This document shows positions 16,913 through 25,924 of a stretch of DNA of 64,000 nt, piece by piece; position 1 is the stretch's first letter, and every line of letters starts with the position of its first letter. Both the position numbers and the translations under genes were made by a program. Source of the DNA: Clostridia bacterium (lineage in GTDB: Bacteria > Bacillota > Clostridia > Oscillospirales > CAG-272); contig JAFQDK010000005.1 of NCBI GenBank assembly GCA_017399305.1, positions 18,791 to 82,790 of the forward strand, given 5' to 3'. Under the pieces are notes generated by a model that was given only the letters and a program-made list of their open reading frames with translations, made no database searches and had not been told where the DNA came from.

Positions 16913-19900
16913 ATGAGAAAAATCATAAGTTTACTTTCGGTTATTGTTATACTTACCATGGCTTTGACCGTGGCGATATTTGCAGAAAACGTAGAGTATT
17001 TTTATGTCAATTCTGTTACCGGTGACGACAGTGCTGACGCGCTTGATTTTGACCATGCGGTAAAGACTTTCACACAAGCATGCCGCTATGCCGAAAAGTC
17101 CGGTGCTGACAAAGCATATATCGTTATTACAAACGAGTATGAAATTCCTTCAAGCGTTAATGAAATAGCGCATACCGTTCCTTTTGTTATAACCACAAAG
17201 GACGATACTACAGATTATGCGGCGACCAAGGGGGCAAAACTTGTTTTTGGGTCGAAACTCAGATATGTACTTAAAGGCGATACCACCTTTGAGAATATTA
17301 CAATTGAATATACAGGCACACTTAACTGTGTAGCTCAGTATAATCATATCACTTTTGGCGACGGTGTTGTAACAAAGCGTCTTGACAGTGATGCAAGAGG
17401 ACTTTATGTAGTTGGCGGTTGGCAGAGCCCGGAAAACTCTTTTGATGCAACTCTTGATTCACATATTACAATCAAGAGCGGCACTTTCCTCTATGTTATC
17501 GGCGGCTCACGTCAGAAAGCAGCCGGTGCTGACGGGCTTGTTCTTACAGGTACACATCATATAGACATTCAGGGCGGCGAAATTGCTAATCTGCTTGGTG
17601 CATCCGCACAGCATAACTGGAGCCAGAATGCGGTAATCACCATGAGTGGCGGTAAAGTTGAAAACTTTTCTGTTGGCGGAGATGCTTCCCGCCGTCTTAA
17701 CGGCACCGCAGATGTTACTCTCACCGGCGGTGAAATCGGTACTCTTAATGTCAACAATGTTGTCGGCAATGCAACAGTTAATCTTCTCGGCACAAAGGTA
17801 GGCAGCATGTCTGTTTCTTACTATAATGCCGATATTGAGGAGCTTAAAACAAAGGCAAAGTCGCAGAAGACTCTTATCTATGATGCTAACTATTATACCG
17901 AAGCTGAGATTGATGCATTTACAGGATTTGATGCGAAGAAAAACAACGCTGTTATTTATGTAAAGGACGGCGCAAGCGGTAGCGGTCTTAGCGAAAGTGA
18001 TCCTGCTTCTTATGCAGATGCACTTAAGATAGCTGCAGAGAACAAAGCAGTCGTAACAGTTATCGGAAAGCTTATTCTCAGTAATTTCAGCGAAGCAGAG
18101 CATGCAAATTCCATTACCGTAACAGGTAAAGAAGGCGCTTCGATTGAAATTAAGGGTACATATACTCTTGCAGGCGAAACCGCGTTTGCCGGTGTAAAGA
18201 TAGTTGGCGGTAGCTTCAATGCTGATAATGGCAGGCTTGTAGTTTCAAAGAATGCTACAGTTTCAAACGTTAATGTAAGCGGAAATGCAGTCCTTGAAGC
18301 AGGTACTTACGGCGCAATAACCAATGCAAAGAATATTGTAATTTTGGGAGCTACGGTTAATAGCATTACAGGCGGTAGTGACAGCTCTTCCGTAGAGATT
18401 CACAGCGGTAATGTAGGTACTGTAAAGTCTACAGATACTGCTATAAATAACTTTGAGCTTACCGTCAGCGGCGGCAGTGTAGATAAAGTAATATTCAATA
18501 ATGTTGCTAAATCTCTCGCATATACTCTTATGGGCGGCGAGGTTAAGGTTTATGAAGTTAGTGGCAACAACGCTCAGGGTAAGCTTGTTATCAATGAACA
18601 GCTTTTCAAATCCGATTCTCTCGGAGCAGCGGCGACTCTGTTTACTGAGGGCGGAGAAAAGGTATTCTTTATCGCTGACGGTGCTACCGGTAGCGGTGCA
18701 AGCGTAAGCTCTCCTTCAAACTCTCTTGATGCGGCATATGCAGCAATAGGTGAAAGTGGCGGTACTATTGTAGTATGTGGTAATTTCACAGTTGCCAAAG
18801 CATTTAACACAGGCAAAAACAACGGTAAGATTACCTTTACTTCTGTTTATGACGGTGTCGATTATCAGAAGACAAACGATGCTAAAATGCTGTTCACAGC
18901 AAATTTCTACTGTGGCGGCGAAACAGAGTTCAATAATATAACCATTAAGAATAATGCTCATTATCGCAGTATTTATGCAAATACTCATAAGCTTGTGATG
19001 GGTGAGAACATTACATCCTATGCAGATGATGTTAACAACAGTTACATGTCTATTATGGGTGGTGCTCAGGCAACACTCACTGATAAAACTACTGACATTA
19101 CCATAAACAGCGGTATCTGGCAGAGGGTTCGCGGCGGAGCTGCGGCAGATGGAAACAAGAATGTAAAAGTTAATATCACCATAAACGGTGGTAGATTTAT
19201 AGATCCTCTCACTCTCGGTTCTTCACTTTCACATGACGGTGATATTACCGCAACAATAAACGGCGGTGTATTCCAGAGAGGTATCTATGCATCCACTCTC
19301 ACCAAGGACACACATTACTTTAACAGCAATGTTAAACTTACCATCAACGGTGGTACCTTCTATGGCAACATCGCTCCGGCAAATTCTGAAAAGGGAACCT
19401 ACAACGGTTCTTTCGATGTTACTGTAAACGGCGGTTATTACGCACATCTCACCGATCTTAAGGGTACAAAAGGTGTTGGAAACATGACAAGTGCGCTTCA
19501 TGTTTCAGATGAAATAAACCTTGATGCTGAGATAAAGGGTACATATTCATTTACAAACCCGATAAGAAGTAACGGTGCAGACCCGTGGCTCTTCTACTGT
19601 GACGGTTACTATTATTACACTGCAACAGGAGCGAATACCGTAGGTCTCTGTAAGACCGCGAATATCGGTGATATGCAGTATGCAGAGTACAAGACCATTT
19701 ACGACCCCGAAGACGGACACGAATGGTCAAAGAACCTCTGGTCGCCTGAAATCCACTACTACACTGATGAGGAAATCGGAGAGGGCAACGGCGGCTGGTA
19801 TCTTTTCCTTGCATGCGATGACGGAGATAATGTAAATCACCGTATGTATGTTGTGAAGTGTCTTGACGGCAACAATCTCCTTGGACGTTGGGGCAATCCG

Positions 19901-21196
19901 ATTACCGGTGAAGTTAATGTTCCTCAGCGTGTTGTAGCTAAAGATATTCCCGATTTTGACAATCTTTGGGCGGCAGGCATGAGCGAGATCCGTATTAACG
20001 GCAAACTCTATATGCTTTATATTACAGAGGCAGGCAGAGGCACTCCCGATATGCACCAGACAATTAATATTGTTGAGATGACCAATCCTTGGACTATTGT
20101 AGGTCAGTCAAAGGTCATCTGCCGTTCTGAATATGATTGGGAAATGGGCGGATATGCACTCAATGTTAACACAGGCGAGTATTGGCCCAAGGTAGTTGAG
20201 GGTTCTACTGCAGTTTATGCCGAGGACGGAAGTGTATATATCATCTATTCCGGTTCCGGTTATTGGACAAAACATTATAATCTTGCACAGCTTAAGTACA
20301 TTGGCGGCGATCCGCTTGAGATTACAAGCTGGGAAAAGAAGTCTGAGCCTATTCTTTATATGTCTGACAGTATCAACGGTTGCGGTCACGCATCTTATGT
20401 AACCGATACCGACGGTCAGGGCTGGGTATGCTATCACGCATATATCGGTAAGGATACCACGAGCGGCAGATACGCGTTTGTAGAGCCTTATTTCGTCGAT
20501 AAGAATGGCGTTGTTATCGCTGACGGAAGTGGACATCCCGCACCTATCGAAACCGAATATACAGTAAACGTTAACCCGCTTCCTCTCGGTAAGCGTATCA
20601 GCGGCTTTGACACTGTTAACGCTTCAACAGGTAAATTCCTTACTATACGTGAGTATGACGGACGTTTTACAGATGTAACAGATGCTCATTGGTTTGCATC
20701 CTATGTGAAGAATGCATACGAACTTGGACTTGCAAACGGAACTTCACAGACTAAGTTCAGTCCCGATAATAACTTTACCGTGGCACAGGCGCTCACTGCG
20801 GCGGCAAATATCCACACCATTTATACAGGCAAGACCGTACGTGCGGCACAGAGCGGCGAGGCTTGGTATGTTCCTTATGTTGAATACTGTACAGAAAATG
20901 GCATTATTTCTAAGGGACAGTTTACAAACCTTGATGCAAATATTACACGCGGAGATATGGCTATTGTATTTGCAAATATTCTTCCCGATGAAGAATACGC
21001 TGCAATCAAGGAAGGCTCAAATCCTGACGTAACAAGTGATATGGCTTGCTACAGTGCAGTTGCTAAACTGTATAAAGCAGGTATCGTAGGAGGCGATGCA
21101 GGTACAGGAAATTACAGACCGGGCGACTCTCTCAAGAGAAGCGAGGCATGCGTAATCTTCACTCGCATTGCAATGAAGTCTGCAAGAGCATATTAA
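16913..21196 (+). CDS. Surface-anchored GH43-type protein with two beta-helix-like modules and three SLH domains
   Basis: It encodes 1427 residues with a signal peptide (about 1-25). Two repetitive beta-helix-like regions (about 26-330 and 580-875) are rich in INGG, GGT and GGE turns, joined by a beta-rich region. A five-bladed GH43-type propeller follows (about 880-1245) with candidate base Asp890 (ADPW), conserved Glu946 (WSPEIHYY), candidate acid Glu1096 (VVEG), and CGHASYV and CYHAY near 1160. Three SLH domains (about 1252-1427) should bind it to the cell-wall polymer. The propeller resembles exo-alpha-L-arabinofuranosidase-type GH43 members (EG acid motif, GHxS motif); this is inference. 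Close paralogue of gene 25925. A terminator follows. Confidence 0.85.
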   Translation: MRKIISLLSVIVILTMALTVAIFAENVEYFYVNSVTGDDSADALDFDHAVKTFTQACRYAEKSGADKAYIVITNEYEIPSSVNEIAHTVPFVITTKDDTTDYAATKGAKLVFGSKLRYVLKGDTTFENITIEYTGTLNCVAQYNHITFGDGVVTKRLDSDARGLYVVGGWQSPENSFDATLDSHITIKSGTFLYVIGGSRQKAAGADGLVLTGTHHIDIQGGEIANLLGASAQHNWSQNAVITMSGGKVENFSVGGDASRRLNGTADVTLTGGEIGTLNVNNVVGNATVNLLGTKVGSMSVSYYNADIEELKTKAKSQKTLIYDANYYTEAEIDAFTGFDAKKNNAVIYVKDGASGSGLSESDPASYADALKIAAENKAVVTVIGKLILSNFSEAEHANSITVTGKEGASIEIKGTYTLAGETAFAGVKIVGGSFNADNGRLVVSKNATVSNVNVSGNAVLEAGTYGAITNAKNIVILGATVNSITGGSDSSSVEIHSGNVGTVKSTDTAINNFELTVSGGSVDKVIFNNVAKSLAYTLMGGEVKVYEVSGNNAQGKLVINEQLFKSDSLGAAATLFTEGGEKVFFIADGATGSGASVSSPSNSLDAAYAAIGESGGTIVVCGNFTVAKAFNTGKNNGKITFTSVYDGVDYQKTNDAKMLFTANFYCGGETEFNNITIKNNAHYRSIYANTHKLVMGENITSYADDVNNSYMSIMGGAQATLTDKTTDITINSGIWQRVRGGAAADGNKNVKVNITINGGRFIDPLTLGSSLSHDGDITATINGGVFQRGIYASTLTKDTHYFNSNVKLTINGGTFYGNIAPANSEKGTYNGSFDVTVNGGYYAHLTDLKGTKGVGNMTSALHVSDEINLDAEIKGTYSFTNPIRSNGADPWLFYCDGYYYYTATGANTVGLCKTANIGDMQYAEYKTIYDPEDGHEWSKNLWSPEIHYYTDEEIGEGNGGWYLFLACDDGDNVNHRMYVVKCLDGNNLLGRWGNPITGEVNVPQRVVAKDIPDFDNLWAAGMSEIRINGKLYMLYITEAGRGTPDMHQTINIVEMTNPWTIVGQSKVICRSEYDWEMGGYALNVNTGEYWPKVVEGSTAVYAEDGSVYIIYSGSGYWTKHYNLAQLKYIGGDPLEITSWEKKSEPILYMSDSINGCGHASYVTDTDGQGWVCYHAYIGKDTTSGRYAFVEPYFVDKNGVVIADGSGHPAPIETEYTVNVNPLPLGKRISGFDTVNASTGKFLTIREYDGRFTDVTDAHWFASYVKNAYELGLANGTSQTKFSPDNNFTVAQALTAAANIHTIYTGKTVRAAQSGEAWYVPYVEYCTENGIISKGQFTNLDANITRGDMAIVFANILPDEEYAAIKEGSNPDVTSDMACYSAVAKLYKAGIVGGDAGTGNYRPGDSLKRSEACVIFTRIAMKSARAY
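20378..20425 (+). repeat. 48-bp block identical to 29504-29551
   Basis: The DNA around the CGHASYVTDTDGQGW codons is identical over 48 bp, including synonymous positions, in the two SLH-GH43 genes, while flanking codons differ. This points to recent duplication or gene conversion. Confidence 0.9.
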
Positions 21197-21198
21197 AC

Positions 21199-21237
21199 AA
21201 AAAAACAGATGGCTTTCGCCATCTGTTTTTTTGTTTA
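21199..21237. terminator. Bidirectional terminator
   Basis: AAAACAGATGGC-TTTC-GCCATCTGTTTT with A and T runs closes gene 16913 (+) and the convergent stalk-protein gene (-). Confidence 0.9.
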
Positions 21238-21246
21238 ATACTAAAT

Positions 21247-23391
21247 CTACTTAATCAATGTAGCTGTACTTGTTGTACCGTCCCAAACGATATTGTCATT
21301 TGAAACACCAAGTGCATTTGCAATCGCACGAACAGGGAGGTATGTGCGGTTGCTTTCGATTATAGCAGGGGAGTCAAGAGCAACCGACTGACCGTTTACA
21401 GTCATGGTAGGTGCGTCTATTGTAACAACAATAGTAACATTGCTGTTAGTGAGAGTTGCAGTGCGCGTTGCCGCATCCCATTTGATGCCGTCGTTTTCAA
21501 TGCCAAATGCATTTGCAAGGAAGCGGACGGGGAGCATTGTACGATTGTTACGGTTAATGGGAGCTGCATCAAGAGTGTGAGCCTTGCCGTTAATGTATGC
21601 GGTCTCTGAGCCGATGGTAAGTTCAACCATTGTGTTTGTTCCGAAATAGTGGTTGATGATATCACCGTAACCTTCATTATAGGTGATGAGGGTTCCTTCG
21701 CCTGTAATTGTTAGTTTACTTTGTGCTTCTTTGGAAATAAGCGCAATTGCACCTTTATCGACAGTAAGTTTATATCCGCCTTCGAAAGATACGGTATCGG
21801 TTATTGTCAATGTCGCTCCGTTTGTGACACGGATAGAAGCTTGTTCTTCATCCGAGGAGAAAACGATATTGTCAAATGTTACGTCACTTGAAATCACCAA
21901 TGTATTTCCGCCGTTTACTTTGAAGTTTGCGGAGCTTCTGTAGTCATTACCGCCATAAACCGAAGTAAATGTGACAGGCTTGACAAGAATAGGCATAGTG
22001 TATTCTTTATTTGTACCGGATCCTGCAATGTAGGATTCGCCACTTACAACAACAGTACCGCCGAATACCATGCGCTTAAATACTCCGTCGCTGTAGCTCT
22101 TTACTGCATTGCTTGCACTTTCGCCCATGTTTGCATTGTCACCGTTTTGGTAGTCAATAAAGCATACGATAGGCTCGCGTTTGGGTGCTTCTTCTTTTAC
22201 AATTTCTTCAGCTTCGCCTAAAACAGTAGCTTTTTCGCCGATTATAATTTCGCCTTCGCCGCTTACAGATGAGAAAGTACCGCCGTTAATGACAGCTTTG
22301 CCTCCTTTGGCAACAATTACTCTCATGAAATGCTCTTTGTTTGACATGGCGATAACATTTTCGTTAACAGTAAATGTAGCACCGTTTGCAACAATAATAG
22401 TGCATTGTGCATTCTCCTGGAAAAGGATCATGTCATCAAGTGTGAGGTCGCTTGCTACTGTGAAAGTTGAGGCTGGTTTCATTTTCATTACACCGCTTGC
22501 AGGATTGGATGCAGGTTCGGTATTCTTGTAGTCTTTGCCGCCGTAGTTTGCAGTAATAGTAATCTTACCCTTGGTGTTTAATGTGTAGCTCGAACCGACA
22601 TACATTTTGCCGGATATTACGAGAGTACCGCCATTTTTAAGAATGCCTATAACACCTGTACCGTCGACAGATCCAAGTCCCTGCTTGGGAGTCGCCTCGG
22701 AAAGACCGTCGTTTGTATTCTTACCGCTATTGTAGGAAATGTAAGCGTAAGTGCCGTTGTTTTCCATAAGAGACTGTTTGCTGACCGTAACATCGCTGTC
22801 AAGTATAATTTCGCCGTCTCCTGTTACGGAAGAATAAGTACCGGCATTGATAACTGCTTTTGCACCCTTTTCAACTACGATGTTGAAATTATAAGTGCTC
22901 TTTGTCATTGTAATAACAGAATCGGTGATTGTGAGGGTTGCACCGTTAGTAACAATGATAGTATCTTTGGTTCCCTCAGAAAAGAGGATCATGTCGTCAA
23001 GAGTGAGGTTACTCTTGACTGTTATAGCACAACCGGGCTTTATTTTTAAAACACCGCTTGCAGGGTTGTTTGCAGGGGATGTGTTTTTATAATCCTTGCC
23101 GCCGTAATTTGCGGTAATTGTAGTATCGCCGTTTGCATACCATGTATAGTTGTCACCGAAATAAAGCTTTTCGGAAATAACCATTGTGCCACCGTTTGCA
23201 ATAACGCCAAATGCGCCATTGCCGTTTGCAGTGCCAAGGCTCTTCTTGGGTGTTGAATCGGTGAGACCGTCGTACGAGTTGATACCTTTGTTGTAGGAGA
23301 TATATACAACGTCATCGCTTGCGAAAATAGCGATGGAAAGCATAGACACCGCTAACAGAGTTATAAGAAGAAAAGAAATAATTTTTTTCAT
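21247..23391 (-). CDS. Secreted beta-helix-like repeat protein with C-terminal copper-amine-oxidase-N (stalk) domain
   Basis: It encodes 714 residues with a signal peptide ending near SIAIFA. Three consecutive modules (about 25-215, 220-405 and 415-575) each contain a DG..S start, GGT.V(I/V)S, ANYGGKDYKNT or SVYGGNDYR, DDMILF and a TNGATLTIT strand. They are a shorter version of the module fused to the GH43 enzymes of this locus. The last 130 residues are the twin NRTMLPVRFLANAFG / NRTYLPVRAIANALG repeat of the CuAO_N1 'stalk' family, common on clostridial surface proteins and not itself catalytic. No active site is visible; a binding or structural role at the cell surface is likely. It is probably co-transcribed after gene 25654 (13-bp gap). 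Confidence 0.75.
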   Translation of the reverse strand: MKKIISFLLITLLAVSMLSIAIFASDDVVYISYNKGINSYDGLTDSTPKKSLGTANGNGAFGVIANGGTMVISEKLYFGDNYTWYANGDTTITANYGGKDYKNTSPANNPASGVLKIKPGCAITVKSNLTLDDMILFSEGTKDTIIVTNGATLTITDSVITMTKSTYNFNIVVEKGAKAVINAGTYSSVTGDGEIILDSDVTVSKQSLMENNGTYAYISYNSGKNTNDGLSEATPKQGLGSVDGTGVIGILKNGGTLVISGKMYVGSSYTLNTKGKITITANYGGKDYKNTEPASNPASGVMKMKPASTFTVASDLTLDDMILFQENAQCTIIVANGATFTVNENVIAMSNKEHFMRVIVAKGGKAVINGGTFSSVSGEGEIIIGEKATVLGEAEEIVKEEAPKREPIVCFIDYQNGDNANMGESASNAVKSYSDGVFKRMVFGGTVVVSGESYIAGSGTNKEYTMPILVKPVTFTSVYGGNDYRSSANFKVNGGNTLVISSDVTFDNIVFSSDEEQASIRVTNGATLTITDTVSFEGGYKLTVDKGAIALISKEAQSKLTITGEGTLITYNEGYGDIINHYFGTNTMVELTIGSETAYINGKAHTLDAAPINRNNRTMLPVRFLANAFGIENDGIKWDAATRTATLTNSNVTIVVTIDAPTMTVNGQSVALDSPAIIESNRTYLPVRAIANALGVSNDNIVWDGTTSTATLIK

Positions 23392-23404
23392 CGTTGTTTC
23401 TCCT

Positions 23405-25654
23405 TTACTTTATTTTTTCGATTATGGCAACAACGTCGCCCATACCGATAGAACCGTTAGCATCTACATCGTAGTAGCCGCTATAATCTGCGGAAGAAGT
23501 GATTTGTTTAAGCACAACCATAGCATCTGCGAGAGTTACCTTGTTGTCACGGTTAACATCAAAGCGATACTTGTTTGAAGGCATCTTCTTAGGAGTGCTT
23601 GAGGGACCGTCCACAACAAGAATGTCGGGACCTCCGTCGGGATCCTTTACAAATTCAACAAGTGCGATACAAGTATCTCTCTGGCTACCACCGTTATCGG
23701 GAGTTCTGTGGCGGTGGTGAACCATGTAAATCTCTTCACCGTCGGGCGATGGAATCATAAGTGAATCGCCGGGGCCGTCGATTATGTAGTTCCAGTTAAG
23801 AATGGGGTTGTAGTCATACTTTTCGTATGGGCCAAGAGGGTTTTTGGAAACTGCAACTGCTTCTCCGTAATGACGAGAGTAAGAGCCTGTTGCATAAATG
23901 AGGTAGTAGTAGCCGCCGTGCTTCCATACAAAGCCGCCTTCGCAAAGACGAAGTGCACCGTCGTTATCCCATTCTCTGTCGGAAACAACAACTCTGGTTG
24001 CGGTTTCGGGCTTTGCGGTAATAACGCCGTCCTTGATAATTACTTCTTCAAACCAGATGGTACCGCCCTCATCGTAACGGGAGAAAGACATGTAGGTCTT
24101 TCCGTCATAACCGGTGAAAGCATGTCCGTCAATCTCGTTTACATCGGGGTTAATGGGCGTAAGCGGACCTTCGTGAACAAAAGGACCAAACGGGGAGTCG
24201 GAGTGAGCGTAGTAAATACGTCTTGTGTCATTTAGACCGTTCTGTTCTGCCGCAAAGGTAAGGTAGAAGAGACCGTCGCTCTCGTTGTAGAACACGTTAG
24301 GGCTCCAGGGAGTATTGCTGTTTACATTGCTGTAATTTACGGGGTCCCAAGTAAAGATGTAGTTTCTCTTTGTGAAATGTACTAGGTCAGGGGAAGTGTA
24401 GAGTCGGAAGTAATTGAAACCGCTGTTCTCGTAAACGTAGAGGTAATATGTGCCGTTGTAGTAAAGTACATCGGGGTCAGCACCGCTGTTTACGGGATTG
24501 ATGAAATATTCATCGGGAATTTCCACTTCGCTTTCACCGACACTCAAAAGCTGAACAGAACCGCCGTTCAGCCACATGCCAAACTTGCCGTCGAGATTTT
24601 CAAGATAAAACTCGACTTTGGGCATTGTGTCTTCATCAAGGAAGAAGTTGTTATAAAAAATAGAAGCAATTCCATCGTGAATATCTATTACAAGGTCGCA
24701 ATAGCCCTCACGGATAATGAAAGCTCTCTTGGAGAGGATGGAGAAAGCGCCATTCTCAATTTTAAAGAGGGTGATTTCCTGCTCTTTCTCATCAAGCTCT
24801 AAAGCGTAACCGTTCTTTGTATCGCGCATGCCAAAGTAGAAACGGGAAACGTTCTTGTTTGCAACAGAATACTCAATTCTGTAATCGCCGCTAAGTGCTT
24901 TTTCAGAAAGCATCGCGCCGTTTCCACTAACAACACCGTCTTTAACTTTAAGGCCGTTTGCCTTAAATGCGGTATCGCCAAGCTTTACAGAAGTTGACAG
25001 AGAGGGGATAACATCGTCCTCAATTACTGTTACCTTGAAGTTGTCAAAGTAGCCTGCATCAGCATAATACTGACGAATACCTACAGTAGAGGTGAAAGTG
25101 TCGTAAATGTCATTTTCATGGTCACCGGGTTCATATCTGAACTCCTGAATAAGCTTGCCGTCAAGTGTTGTTGCGCGGAATGTCATTGCGCCTTTATAAA
25201 CCATAACGGACATATGAAAATCGTCAACGGTTATGTTGTTGGTACCGGGGGCAAAATTTCCACCCCAACCGGTTTCGCTGAAATAAGCGATATAAACCTT
25301 TTCGCCGGAGCTATTAGTAGTTGCGGTATAGCCGGAGAAATAGGTGGGCTCTTGCGAAAGCTTGTCGCTTGTTGCACCGATAAGCAGACCGCCCATGTTG
25401 TTTGAACCATAGTAGTCAACTTCAACACGGTAGTCCATGCCCTGATACTGTACAGGCAAGTCATATGCGATATACGCCGATGAACCACTGCCGACTGCTT
25501 TAAGCGTGCCATCTTCAGCCTTCATTGTGCCCTTCATTGTGAAGTCTGAAAGACTGCTGTTTGAAAAGTCATTTTCATATATGACCGTTTCTTTTGCAAA
25601 AGCAGTCATGCAGAGACAAGCCAAAATCAGCAGTGTGACAAAAATTTTTTTCAT
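23405..25654 (-). CDS. Secreted GH43 glycosidase with N-terminal carbohydrate-binding-like regions and dockerin
   Basis: Start ATG 25654 lies eight bases behind AAAGGAG; the frame also opens at TTG 25660. The 749 residues have a signal peptide ending at AFAK and two beta-sandwich regions of the DUF1080/LamG kind (about 20-200 and 210-370). The GH43 propeller (about 382-690) has candidate base Asp393 (GADPD), WSPN where many members have WAPD, a NEIDGHAF segment as likely pKa-modulator region and Glu572 (CEGGF) as candidate acid. A complete dockerin ends the protein (about 697-749; DVNRDN and DVDANG loops). It differs from the five other GH43 proteins here and belongs to another subfamily; beta-xylosidase or arabinofuranosidase activity is plausible. 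Confidence 0.83.
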   Translation of the reverse strand: MKKIFVTLLILACLCMTAFAKETVIYENDFSNSSLSDFTMKGTMKAEDGTLKAVGSGSSAYIAYDLPVQYQGMDYRVEVDYYGSNNMGGLLIGATSDKLSQEPTYFSGYTATTNSSGEKVYIAYFSETGWGGNFAPGTNNITVDDFHMSVMVYKGAMTFRATTLDGKLIQEFRYEPGDHENDIYDTFTSTVGIRQYYADAGYFDNFKVTVIEDDVIPSLSTSVKLGDTAFKANGLKVKDGVVSGNGAMLSEKALSGDYRIEYSVANKNVSRFYFGMRDTKNGYALELDEKEQEITLFKIENGAFSILSKRAFIIREGYCDLVIDIHDGIASIFYNNFFLDEDTMPKVEFYLENLDGKFGMWLNGGSVQLLSVGESEVEIPDEYFINPVNSGADPDVLYYNGTYYLYVYENSGFNYFRLYTSPDLVHFTKRNYIFTWDPVNYSNVNSNTPWSPNVFYNESDGLFYLTFAAEQNGLNDTRRIYYAHSDSPFGPFVHEGPLTPINPDVNEIDGHAFTGYDGKTYMSFSRYDEGGTIWFEEVIIKDGVITAKPETATRVVVSDREWDNDGALRLCEGGFVWKHGGYYYLIYATGSYSRHYGEAVAVSKNPLGPYEKYDYNPILNWNYIIDGPGDSLMIPSPDGEEIYMVHHRHRTPDNGGSQRDTCIALVEFVKDPDGGPDILVVDGPSSTPKKMPSNKYRFDVNRDNKVTLADAMVVLKQITSSADYSGYYDVDANGSIGMGDVVAIIEKIK

Positions 25655-25856
25655 AAACAAGTCTCCTTTTATTTATTTTGCTGATACAAGTATAACATAT
25701 TAAAAATGCGTACTGCAATATAAAAAAACAAAAAACTACTTGCAAAAATCAAAACAAAAAACAAAAAGGAAAATAGCAAATGTGAAAAAAACAAGCATAA
25801 AGTATATTTTTACACCGTGTGTACTAAATTTTACTGAAAAATAAAAAGTTTTTGCG

Positions 25857-25885
25857 TTGATTATTGACACAAGGCGTGATATAAT
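25857..25885 (+). promoter_or_regulatory. Promoter of the second SLH-GH43 gene
   Basis: TTGATT (25857-25862), a 17-bp spacer and extended -10 TGA-TATAAT (-10 at 25880-25885). TTGACA at 25864 is only 10 bp from the -10 and is not its partner. The rest of the 270-bp divergent gap (25655-25924) is A+T-rich with no gene. Confidence 0.75.
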
Positions 25886-25924
25886 GGCATTGTAGACAAA
25901 TATTGCAAAAGGAGAGGTGCTAAT

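Noticed and set aside
25864-25885. TTGACA with TATAAT as a promoter pair
   Set aside because: Only 10 bp separate them; TTGATT at 25857 has the correct 17-bp spacing.
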